Source of the DNA: Candidatus Poribacteria bacterium | GTDB lineage: Bacteria > Poribacteria > WGA-4E > WGA-3G | Direction: 5' to 3' | Length of the DNA stretch: 64,000 nt | Assembly (NCBI GenBank): GCA_007571305.1 | Contig: RKRR01000133.1 | Coordinates: forward strand, 1 to 64,000 | In this document: piece after piece, positions 8,844-17,100 of the stretch | How the letters are laid out: every line of letters begins with the position of its first letter | Numbering within the stretch: position 1 is the stretch's first letter | Translations under genes and position numbers: made by a program | The notes under the pieces: model-generated | Seen by the model: only the letters and a program-made list of their open reading frames with translations | What the model was told of the DNA's origin: nothing | Databases searched by the model: none

Positions 8844-9977
8844 CTAATCATTAGAAAATCGAATCCATCCGCGTTCGTCTTCTATGAACATCTTCGTGTT
8901 CAATTCTGCGCAACGTTGCTGGTATTTCTGTAAGGTGTCTACCGCCACCTTTCCGGTTAAGATGCTCGGAAACTGATTCGAAACTTCAGGGGTCGTTGAG
9001 GTTTCCGTAGATTTTCCAGGGCGGACTGAGGTTTTCGGAGGATCCGTCAAAATCGGAATTAACTCAACTGACTTCAGCGTCTTCGCCTCAAACGTTGCCT
9101 TCGGGATAACGATGTGCGAGTGTTGTTTATCGTAAGCATCATAGATAAAATCTGATAGACTGTAAACAATCGGTTTGCCCTGATACAACTCGATGCCACC
9201 AAACGTATGTAGTTGCTGACATACCACCATGTCCGCTCCTCCATCGATAAGAGTATGGGCAAAGATCTGCTGTCGTCCGATTGCTTCATCCATGGATAGA
9301 CTTCTGCTGCCCCAGTGTAACCAAACAACCACGAGTGCCGCTTTCGCCCGTATCTGCTCGACGGCATTTATCATCTCACTATAAACGGCATAAGCCAGTG
9401 GATCCTCGGTGTATTGTGTGAATTCATTCACCCGGTAATATGCTAACAATCCAACCTGTGCATCGGTCTCACTTCGCTTGACTGGCACCCATGCCGGTCG
9501 TTTCGCTGTTTCTGCACTCGTACCAGCACCGATAGGTTTGACACCATACCATTCCAGTTCTGTAATCGTGTCCTCCAACGCCTCAAAACCGAAGTCCATT
9601 ATATGTGGAGTGGCTAAGGAGACAGCATCAAATCCAGCATTTGCAATAGCTCTGCCGAGTCCCGGTGCCGCTCGAAAAGGGTGATCAATGCCGTACCGCG
9701 GCTCGCCTCTTTCCGATATGCTTACGTTCAGGGAAGCAGTCGCCACATCCGCGGATCGAATCAGGTCAGTGGTTCCTTGAAAAAATACGCCAGCCCCTTT
9801 ACTTTCAATTAACGGAGTCATCCGGCTACCGATAGTAATATCACCAACAACAAGAACTGAGATCTCGCCGGAGGAAACGGGTCCGTCCGCCGTGATTTGC
9901 CCGGTAATTCCACCGAATATTGTGATAAGAACGGCTATCAGCAATCGGCTATCGGAAACTTTTAGCAAAGAGACCAT
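8844..9977 (-). CDS. CapA-family (PGA_cap) protein, exported
   Basis: The N-terminus is a signal peptide or anchor (LLIAVLITIFGGITG). The rest matches the CapA/PGA_cap metallophosphoesterase-like fold: VLVVGDITIGSRM near the start, then SLNVSISERG, AGFDAVSLATPHIMDFG, VVVWLHWGSRS and a C-terminal GADMVVCQQLHTFGGIELYQ. Usual family motifs are GDxxxG, NxExP, ANNHxxDxG, HWGxE and HxHxxxxxE. Here ANNH is ATPH and HxHxxQ is QLHTFGG, so some metal-binding positions are changed. Family members are linked to poly-gamma-glutamate capsule synthesis, but many are of unknown role, and no capB/capC neighbours are present. I would not call it a capsule enzyme. Confidence 0.75.
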   Translation of the reverse strand: MVSLLKVSDSRLLIAVLITIFGGITGQITADGPVSSGEISVLVVGDITIGSRMTPLIESKGAGVFFQGTTDLIRSADVATASLNVSISERGEPRYGIDHPFRAAPGLGRAIANAGFDAVSLATPHIMDFGFEALEDTITELEWYGVKPIGAGTSAETAKRPAWVPVKRSETDAQVGLLAYYRVNEFTQYTEDPLAYAVYSEMINAVEQIRAKAALVVVWLHWGSRSLSMDEAIGRQQIFAHTLIDGGADMVVCQQLHTFGGIELYQGKPIVYSLSDFIYDAYDKQHSHIVIPKATFEAKTLKSVELIPILTDPPKTSVRPGKSTETSTTPEVSNQFPSILTGKVAVDTLQKYQQRCAELNTKMFIEDERGWIRFSND

Positions 9978-10399
9978 TTGAAATTAGAATCCTTGTTTGT
10001 AATTGTCTTGAGGTTCAGTGAAGTTGTTTGGGGACCTTCACGGACCTCTGTGTAGATGCTTCGCATTGTCAGGCAAGTCTCTATAGGAAACCTGGGCAGA
10101 ACTTCTATTCATTTCAGGCTCGTATTTCATAATCCAGGTTGCTACTTCCACAATTTTAGAGATGCATCTGCTATTCTTCATTGAAAAACCTTCAGGATCC
10201 GCAGTATTTCGTAGGGTAGGAAACCGTGGGTCTCCTGCCCTGAAGCTGCACAACCTAACAGGTTATGCTACAAGGTGGCAACGTGGGTTATTTCACAACT
10301 GAAAAACTGCACAAATTCTCAATTTCGAGTTGAAGTCCACCGAGAACCCGTTGTATAGGAATGACCGCAAGCGTTCAAGAACCCAATTAATTAAAAGTT
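9978..10399. other. intergenic region with a type A repeat element
   Basis: About 420 bases between the CapA-like and coiled-coil genes. It holds one complete type A element (10131-10289). The remainder shows no open frame with a ribosome site, no RNA gene and no clear promoter. Confidence 0.5.
10131..10289 (+). repeat. type A MITE-like repeat element, complete
   Basis: A 159-base element with degenerate terminal inverted repeats (AATCCAGGTTGC left, GCAACGTGGGTT right; the cleanest copies have AACCCAAGTTGC). It contains the inner block AGGATCCGCAG and the hairpin core GCACAACCT-AAC-AGGTTATGC. It matches copies at 34392-34552, 42516-42677, 53817-53976 and the shortened one at 61821-61923. No coding capacity is seen. 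Confidence 0.75.
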
Positions 10400-11071
10400 T
10401 TAACTTTCGTCATTTTCTGAGGTGTCATCTAAGGCTTCATCGAGGTCCAGATTTATTCCGAATTCGTCCAGCAAATCATCGTCTTTCAATTTCATCCCAA
10501 GTATAATAAGGGTTTCAGCTAAGGTCAACCGATCAACTTTGGTCGTTTCAAGTGTCTCAGTTTCAGAAACTAACTCTGTACGTAGAGATTCCTGATTCCG
10601 GCGCGCTTGCTCTCGCATGAGTTTCGCTTCGTTGGTGAGCCGATCGATTTGCTTCTGAAACTCGCTGGCGAAGTCGTTGATTAATGTTGATAATTTTTGG
10701 AGGTCCGCCTCGCTACGTGCAGTAATCCCATCAAGTCTTGCATCAAGCTTCGCGTCGATGAGTCCCTCAATTTTTTCCAGCGTTAACCCTAAATCGTCGC
10801 CTCCAAGTTTGTCGGACATGCTGCGAATATCAGTTTTGACCTCTGCTATTTCTTCGGTAACGCTTCGATCTATATGGGCGAGTTTGTCGTCAACCTGCTG
10901 TCGTATGTCCTCTAATTCTTGGGTGAGCGTACGCAGACGCTTGTTATAACTCCTGATATATCTGCCGACGATGCTGTCGCGGAGGTGTGCCTCCAATTGA
11001 TCTCGCGCTGGATCTTCTTCAGTTTCGCCCTGTTCATGCTCCAAGCCTTGGTCATCTATCGGATCTTGCAT
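10400..11071 (-). CDS. acidic coiled-coil protein, 223 aa
   Basis: No family recognised. The protein is soluble and highly charged, with an acidic N-terminus (about residues 1-27), a long coiled coil (about 30-180; LTQELEDIRQQVDDKL, FASEFQKQIDRLTNEA) and a very acidic C-terminal tail (DDLLDEFGINLDLDEALDD). There are no membrane segments, cysteines or enzyme motifs. It may be a structural or scaffold protein, or an adaptor; this is a guess from composition. It lies downstream of the class II aldolase-like gene on the same strand, 86 bases apart. Confidence 0.55.
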   Translation of the reverse strand: MQDPIDDQGLEHEQGETEEDPARDQLEAHLRDSIVGRYIRSYNKRLRTLTQELEDIRQQVDDKLAHIDRSVTEEIAEVKTDIRSMSDKLGGDDLGLTLEKIEGLIDAKLDARLDGITARSEADLQKLSTLINDFASEFQKQIDRLTNEAKLMREQARRNQESLRTELVSETETLETTKVDRLTLAETLIILGMKLKDDDLLDEFGINLDLDEALDDTSENDES

Positions 11072-11157
11072 GTATGTTGTTCCTCCATTTCTATGAATAC
11101 GCAGTGTTGTCTATTTACACTGTCGAGGCGGGATGGGCTCGCGACGAAAAAATAGAT

Positions 11158-12210
11158 TTACGGATAATTATAGACATTGTCGGATTGACTCGGTGTATTG
11201 ACATCTTCAAAACCAATATCTGGTTGGAGAGATGTCTCACGATTCGCATTAAATTCGCGTAAGATACAACTGACTATTTCCTCCGTATACGCTTGGGCAT
11301 CAACACGTTGTTGATTTGCTTCCCATGCCATTCTTGCTGCGGCTTCAAAATATTCTGCATGTTTGTAAGCATCGAGGAGATCTGTACCGCGCGAGAACGT
11401 TCCATGCCCCACCCAATAAAGAATATGACGTTCCGCATTCCCACCGTTCTGGAAAAGTCGTAGGCTCTCATAAGATAGTTCTGGGATACCAGGTGCCTTC
11501 TCTTCCACGAACCCGATACCACTGGATTCATCGTATATAATAGGCGTTTCCGGCTCATATCCTCTGAGGAAGTTATAAAACCGATCGGGTTCGCCGTGTT
11601 CTGTCCGAGAAATTAGATTTAAAAACTTCGGTTGCAAGTGCACAAGTGCATTAAACCCGTCCTCTTCTAACTGCTCAAAAATAAGGAGGTAGTGGAACAT
11701 CTCACTTGTCGGTGCTGGTGGCGCGATGCCTTCTCGATTTGAATCTAAAGCCGCTTGATCCGGTGTGCCAAAACGCATACGGTAATGGACACCATCAGGT
11801 TCGACTTCAATGAGTGTTAAATTGAGAGCAGGGTGCTCAATACCAATCATATCCAAACGTGAACCCGATTTTGTGAGCAGGACATGTCGTCCAGTTAACC
11901 CTTTAACAACAATCTGTGGTGGCAATTGGTAACGCGGCGATGCGTTGTAAGGGATGAGACATGCATCCTCAACTGTTTCGGCTAAAACTGCCCCCATGTT
12001 ACCGGCAGTCGCCCATAAATATTCGTGAACGTGCGCATGAGCTCCGACCCAGCCCATCTGTCCTATCAGCGTCCCACATTCACTGTCTGGTGAAATCGGA
12101 CGCAGGTCGGGATGATACCCGCGCTCTCGCCAGCGTTCGGAACGATAAGTTTGCGGTGGAGGTGCTGTTAAAGCATTTGTCAGATACGGATTGGTTAATG
12201 TTGAATCCAT
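11158..12210 (-). CDS. class II aldolase/adducin-like protein with altered metal site
   Basis: The 350-aa product resembles the class II aldolase/adducin fold. ATAGNMGAVL corresponds to the T-(S/A)-G-N-hydrophobic loop, GRHVLLTKSGSRLD to the substrate loop, and HILYWVGHGTFSRG plus DAYKHAEYFEAAARM to the C-terminal metal-His and helix. Known members (fuculose-phosphate and rhamnulose-phosphate aldolases) bind zinc through an HxH pair plus a later His. Here the pair appears as VHLQP, so the second His is missing, while GHG is kept. Activity as an aldolase is therefore doubtful. There is an N-terminal extension of about 60 residues. The gene is preceded by a copy of the leader repeat. Confidence 0.6.
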   Translation of the reverse strand: MDSTLTNPYLTNALTAPPPQTYRSERWRERGYHPDLRPISPDSECGTLIGQMGWVGAHAHVHEYLWATAGNMGAVLAETVEDACLIPYNASPRYQLPPQIVVKGLTGRHVLLTKSGSRLDMIGIEHPALNLTLIEVEPDGVHYRMRFGTPDQAALDSNREGIAPPAPTSEMFHYLLIFEQLEEDGFNALVHLQPKFLNLISRTEHGEPDRFYNFLRGYEPETPIIYDESSGIGFVEEKAPGIPELSYESLRLFQNGGNAERHILYWVGHGTFSRGTDLLDAYKHAEYFEAAARMAWEANQQRVDAQAYTEEIVSCILREFNANRETSLQPDIGFEDVNTPSQSDNVYNYP

Positions 12211-12223
12211 TTTTTTAAATTAT

Positions 12224-12283
12224 ATCTTGCGAATAAGTGCAGAGGTTGAAAATCTTGACGTTTTCCGTGTTCGAGTTGAAGAA
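12224..12283 (-). repeat. leader repeat next to a start codon, copy 2
   Basis: In the sense of the aldolase-like gene this reads TTCAACTCGAACACGG ... GCACTTATTCGCAAGATA, then AT-rich sequence up to the ATG at 12210. It matches the copy at 8739-8797 at both ends and in its position relative to the start codon. Confidence 0.5.
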
Positions 12284-12407
12284 ATCGAAGAAACAATTGA
12301 AAAATCTTAACGACTTGCCTGCCCTTTAACTATACCATATCTAAAAGGAAATAGCAAGTTTTTGGCATATTCAAGGCATCCTGTTTTCGTTTCTCTATCT
12401 CCTTGGC

Positions 12408-12436
12408 TTGCAATTCATTGTGAATTTGTGTATAAT
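12408..12436 (+). promoter_or_regulatory. predicted sigma-70-type promoter for fumC
   Basis: TTGCAA (12408-12413), a 17-base spacer, then a perfect TATAAT (12431-12436). Transcription would start near 12443, about 190 bases before the fumC ATG. Confidence 0.6.
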
Positions 12437-12583
12437 TTCTGTAGACATAACACCCTATAGGGGCTATGGTTCCCATAGGTTTCCCTTTTTATAGACATAG
12501 TGCCCCTACAGGACGAATGGGTTACCTTTGTGGACTCTTGATAACCGTACATACTCCTTATTTGCCCCAGAATTAACCAGACC

Positions 12584-12607
12584 CCATCGTGAAACGTAGT
12601 GGAACAA
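12584..12607 (+). repeat. 24-base leader element (TGAAACGNAGTGGAA type), fumC copy
   Basis: Reads CCATCGTGAAACG-TAGTGGAACAA and ends 24 bases before the fumC ATG. An exact copy sits at 19848-19871 on the other strand, again just upstream of a start codon (rpoC) and in the same orientation relative to the gene. Confidence 0.6.
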
Positions 12608-12631
12608 GGATCGGAGGCCCATAGGTAAAAA

Positions 12632-14020
12632 ATGCGAACGGAAACAGATAGTATGGGGACACTTCACGTCCCAGATGATCGATATTGGGGAGCACAAACA
12701 CAACGTGCGCTCCAAAATTTTAAGATTGGTGAAGAACGTTTGCCACGTGCCGCGATATGGGCACTCGGTACCATCAAACAAGCGGTCGCGCACGTCAACG
12801 CAGACCTCGGTTTGCTCGAAAGCCGGCTTGCTGAAGCAATCAGCGATGCAGCACAAGAAGTTATCAGTGGTGCATTAGATGATCACTTCCCACTCCGTAT
12901 TTGGCAGACAGGTAGTGGTACCCAAACGAACATGAATGTCAATGAAGTCATCTCGAATCGGGCAATTGAGATGCTTGGTGGCGAGTTAGGGAGTAAAGAT
13001 CCCGTCCATCCGAACGACCACGTCAACAAGTCCCAATCCACAAACGATGTTTTCCCAACTGCCATCCATTTGGCAATGGTCCGACAGATCCAAGAACATC
13101 TTTTACCGCGTCTGAATGCTTTGCAAGCGGCATTTGCAGAAAAGGCATCTGCATTTGCGGAGGTTGTTAAGATTGGACGGACGCATCTGATGGATGCGAC
13201 ACCACTCACACTCGGACAGGAATTTAGTGCTTACACACAGCAACTCGCCGCCGCGGAACAACGTATCAATGCCTCGCTGCCCCATCTCTATGAACTTCCA
13301 ATTGGTGGAACAGCCGTCGGGACGGGGCTGAATACACATCCCGACTATACAGCACGGGTTGTGGCACAGTTATCAAAGACGACGGATTATGCACTCAAAC
13401 GCGCACCGAACGCATTTGAGGCACTTGCGTGTCGGGATGCAGTTGTGAGTGCAAGCGGTGCTTTGAAAACACTGGCAGTTGCCCTATTTAAGATTGCAAA
13501 CGACATCCGATGGCTCGCTTCGGGACCACGGTGTGGACTCGGTGAATTGCAGTTGCCTGAGATGGAACCAGGAAGCTCGATTATGCCGGGAAAGGTGAAC
13601 CCGACACAGTGTGAAGCCGTCACAATGGTGTGTGCGCAGGTAATGGGAAATGATACAACCTTGGCATTCGCGGGAGCGAATGGGGCATTGCAACTGAATG
13701 TATTTATGCCTGTGATTGCGTATAACGCCTTGCAATCTATACAACTCCTCGGTGATGCATGTGAGTCATTTCGCGAGAATTGTGTCGAAGGCATTGTGCC
13801 AAATACTGAAACGATAGGGCGGCACCTCTCAGAATCACTGATGCTTGTGACAGCGTTGACCCCGCATATTGGATATGATAAGGCGGCTAAAGTTGCGCAA
13901 TATGCGCATGAGCACGGCAGCACACTGCGCGCGGCGGCTGTAGCTCTTGAAGTACTAACGGGTGAGGCGTTTGATGAACTTGTTTTGCCAGGGGATATGA
14001 CGCGACCGAATTTGGGGTGA
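12632..14020 (+). CDS. fumC: fumarate hydratase, class II
   Basis: A class II fumarase of the usual length (462 aa), the oxygen-stable, iron-free enzyme that interconverts fumarate and malate in the citric acid cycle as a homotetramer. The N-terminus ETDSMG...[11 protein letters not shown] is canonical. The signature [15 protein letters not shown] holds the mobile catalytic loop serine. [15 protein letters not shown] and [18 protein letters not shown] supply other active-site residues. The C-terminus is the family-typical [25 protein letters not shown] ending. It stands alone on the plus strand with its own promoter and converges on rpoC. Confidence 0.96.
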   Translation: MRTETDSMGTLHVPDDRYWGAQTQRALQNFKIGEERLPRAAIWALGTIKQAVAHVNADLGLLESRLAEAISDAAQEVISGALDDHFPLRIWQTGSGTQTNMNVNEVISNRAIEMLGGELGSKDPVHPNDHVNKSQSTNDVFPTAIHLAMVRQIQEHLLPRLNALQAAFAEKASAFAEVVKIGRTHLMDATPLTLGQEFSAYTQQLAAAEQRINASLPHLYELPIGGTAVGTGLNTHPDYTARVVAQLSKTTDYALKRAPNAFEALACRDAVVSASGALKTLAVALFKIANDIRWLASGPRCGLGELQLPEMEPGSSIMPGKVNPTQCEAVTMVCAQVMGNDTTLAFAGANGALQLNVFMPVIAYNALQSIQLLGDACESFRENCVEGIVPNTETIGRHLSESLMLVTALTPHIGYDKAAKVAQYAHEHGSTLRAAAVALEVLTGEAFDELVLPGDMTRPNLG

Positions 14021-14027
14021 ATGGGCA

Positions 14028-14130
14028 TCGGTCATCGGTTAAACGGACTTTGAATTAACCAGACTCCGTCTTAACCAACGACCGAAAGGAAATCTGCGTA
14101 GCAGATTTTCGTACTGACAACTGATAACTA
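14028..14130. repeat. type C repeat (CAGTTATCAGTT type) between fumC and rpoC
   Basis: Begins GGGCATCGGTCATCGGTTAA and ends GACAACTGATAACTA, the inverted ends typical of the type C family seen between other genes here. It surrounds the palindrome at 14090-14108. Confidence 0.45.
14090..14109. terminator. possible bidirectional terminator between fumC and rpoC
   Basis: AAATCTGC-GTA-GCAGATTT is a perfect 8-bp stem with a 3-base loop, lying between two convergent genes. The T-run is short on both strands (TTTTC on plus), so intrinsic termination is only plausible. Confidence 0.4.
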
Positions 14131-14131
14131 C

Positions 14132-17100
14132 TTAATCATCGGCACCAGTTTCGTCTATTTCTGCCTCAATAGCGGATACCTCTAAGTTTTGGAAACTGGA
14201 GAATCCACTACCCGCTGGTATAAGCCTGCCGAGAATAACGTTTTCCTTCAGTCCGAAAAGTCTATCGGTTTGTCCACCGACAGCAGCATCCGTGAGCACC
14301 TTCGTCGTCTGCTGGAAGGATGCAGCTGAGATGAAGCTATCTGTACTCAAGGAGGCTTTGCTGATACTCTGGAGAGTCGGTTCACCCGAGGCAGGTGTGC
14401 CACCTTTTTCCTCAATTTCACTGTTAACACGTTCAAATTGTCTACGTTGCACTTCATCATTCGGATAGAAATCGGTGTCACCCGGATCGGTGATGCGAAT
14501 CTTCGTTAACATCTGTCGAACTATCGTCTCAACGTGTTTATCGTTGATAATCCCTTTGCCGTAGACTTTCTGGACTTCGTCGATGAGGTATGACCAAACC
14601 GCCTCTTCGCCTTCAACGGATACGCCTTCAATAGTCGTCCGTCCGATACTCAAAATATCGTGCGGATTGAGGTAACCATCAGTGAGGGGTTCACCCGCAT
14701 TCACCCAATCACCTTCAGCGACACGTCGCTTCTCATCAGGTATCTGATAGAGACTGCTCTTATATCCTTCGTGCTCAATTCGGTAGGCGGGAATACCTGA
14801 CTTCGTGCCTGCGGATTGGACGTAACCTTCAATTTCAGCGATTTCTGCGGCTTCACCGCGCTTCGGACGGCGCGCTTCAAATAATTCAGTGACACGGGGT
14901 ATACCTGCAACAATGTCAAGGTTCGCTGTTCTCTCATGAAGCTCTGCCAACGTATCTCCCTTTCGGATACTGCCACCCTCTGTCAAAGAGAACGAGTAAC
15001 CTGTAGGAATGACATGCGGCACCCGATTCCCATCCGTTGTTTCTACCTCAATACGCATCCGCAATGACAATTCGTCGACTTCAAATCCGGGATACTGTCT
15101 CGATGCTTCATTGTAGGTTTCCTCTGGCAATTCGTCACCGACGGCGTACTTACAATTCGGATGATAAACCTCAGTAACGGTATGAGTTATCTGCAAATTT
15201 GCCTTGTCAAGAGCACGGTATTCCTTCGAGGGTAGAATAGTACCGACCTCAAGTGGTTCATCAACCTCTCGTTTATCTTCAGTTACTCGGTAGACCAACT
15301 CAGCATCAAACCCTTTGAACTGGCGATGGTACGTCTTATACTCATCTTCACTCAGTTCAGTACCAACCTCCAACTCCAATTCAGGGTGATGGACGCTAAC
15401 GACATGGTATAGTGATTTAACTTTCTCCGGTAACGTAGCATCCGTCTTACGGAGTGCTTTATACTCAGGCTCGGTGAGACGTTGACCGACACTTAACGCT
15501 GTCGTGCCATCTTCGATGTTGGTCACTTCATAATGACGCGCGACTTCAAAACCTTTGTAGTGTCGGCGGTTTGCGGTTGACTCCTTTTGTGTCAAAAGAC
15601 TACCAACTTCTAATGAGCAGTCAGGATGGTTGACCGTTGTAATACGGTACATGCGGTCCGCTTCAAAGCCTCCCGTGGTGTGCTTACTTTGAGAAGTGAC
15701 GAACCCAGGGTATCTCTCATCGAACTGTTTTGCCTCACTCTCGCTAATCAGCTCCCCCGGCTTGAGCGGACAGTCAGGATGATAAACCTGAGTGATACGG
15801 TGTCGCAGCCTTTGGGCATCGAAACCTGTAAACCGCTTGTGTGCCCGGGTTAAGGCTGACTCGCTCAATTCTTCGCCCTTTTCAAGTGGACAATCTGAAT
15901 GATACACAGCAGTCACATAGTGCCGCTCAACTTCCTGTTTTTCGACTTTAAATGCGCGTTCAAATTGTTGATACTCTATGCGGGCATCCTCGTACTCACG
16001 GAATGTGAGCGTCTGACCAACCGTAAATTCACCAACCTCTGTATGTACAACGTAAACGGGTTTTGTCTCAACCTCAAATGGATTAAGCAACGGAGCGATA
16101 TCCTCCGGTGCCACTTCGTCTCCTACCTTAAGTCCGAAGTCTTTACTTGTCTGCTCATCTATCTCGGTGATACGATACACACGATTAAAACTCGCATCTC
16201 GCCCAGAGGCATTCGCAGTATCAGGACTATCAGGGGAGCCATTCGTCCGTTCAGAACCTGAAGCTGCTGTAAGGTTTTCAATCTCAATAGGCGCGCCCGT
16301 TTCTGCATCCGAGTAATGCCATTCTCCACTAACCCCTTGTCGGACCTCTGCTCTCAATTGTTCTATCTCTTCTTCAGTGAGTTCAGTGCCAACACTCAAT
16401 GGGAGCTTAGGGGACTGCACCCGCGTCACTCGGTATTTCGGGTTCACAAATCGCTGGAAACCATATTCCATCTGTGCCTTGAGGTATTCTGATTGAGACA
16501 AGCGATCTCCTAATTTCAAATTACAGGCACTATCCAAGACCTCCGTGACTTCATACAGCCATGTCTTTGTGTCAAAGCCTTTATAGCGTTCCGTGTTTTC
16601 CATATACTGCTTCTCGCTGAGCAGTTCACCTTCACGCAATTGACACTCAGGGTGATTGATTTGTTGAACCTTATATGCGGGCCCATCAAGGTTTTCTCTG
16701 TTTTCGGTAGCGACCCAGAGTCCACCCTCTTTTTCCACCGTCCGACCGGGTTGGAAATCTCGGAAATACACGGTGCCATCGACTTTGGACAAGATTCTGC
16801 GCTGACGTGCTTCTGAAACATCTTCAACAGCACCCCCGGTGTGGAACGTCCGCATCGTGAGCTGCGTGCCCGGTTCACCGATAGACTGTGCCGCAATGAT
16901 ACCTACGGCTTCGCCAACGTTGACAAGATCGTTTGTCGTCAAATCGTTACCGTAGCATTTTGCACAAACACCATCATCGGTTTGGCACGTAAGCACAGAG
17001 CGCACCTGCACTACTCTTATACCGAGGGTATCAATCTGATCCGCCATCTGCGCGGATATGATACTACCCGAAGGAACAAGCAGTTCTCCACTCTCTGGAT

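Larger units (their letters stand above)
12211..12631. other. divergent intergenic region upstream of fumC and the aldolase-like gene
   Basis: About 420 bases. It holds a leader repeat (12224-12283), a good plus-strand promoter (12408-12436), two direct copies of TAGACATA (12441-12448 and 12493-12500) embedded in similar CCCCTA-rich sequence, and a 24-base repeat at 12584-12607 that has an exact inverted copy upstream of rpoC. No gene is visible. Confidence 0.5.

Noticed and set aside
8844..9977. Naming the CapA-like gene as a capsule biosynthesis gene
   Set aside because: Partner genes capB and capC are absent and two family motifs are changed, so only the family is assigned.
13387..14028. 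Minus-strand open frame of 213 codons opposite fumC
   Set aside because: It is in an antisense frame of a highly conserved gene, has no recognisable domain and runs into the rpoC-fumC spacer.
16199..16290. A possible frameshift or chimera in rpoC at the Ser/Gly/Asn-rich linker
   Set aside because: The frame stays open and modules of the same family continue on both sides, so a flexible linker explains the low complexity.
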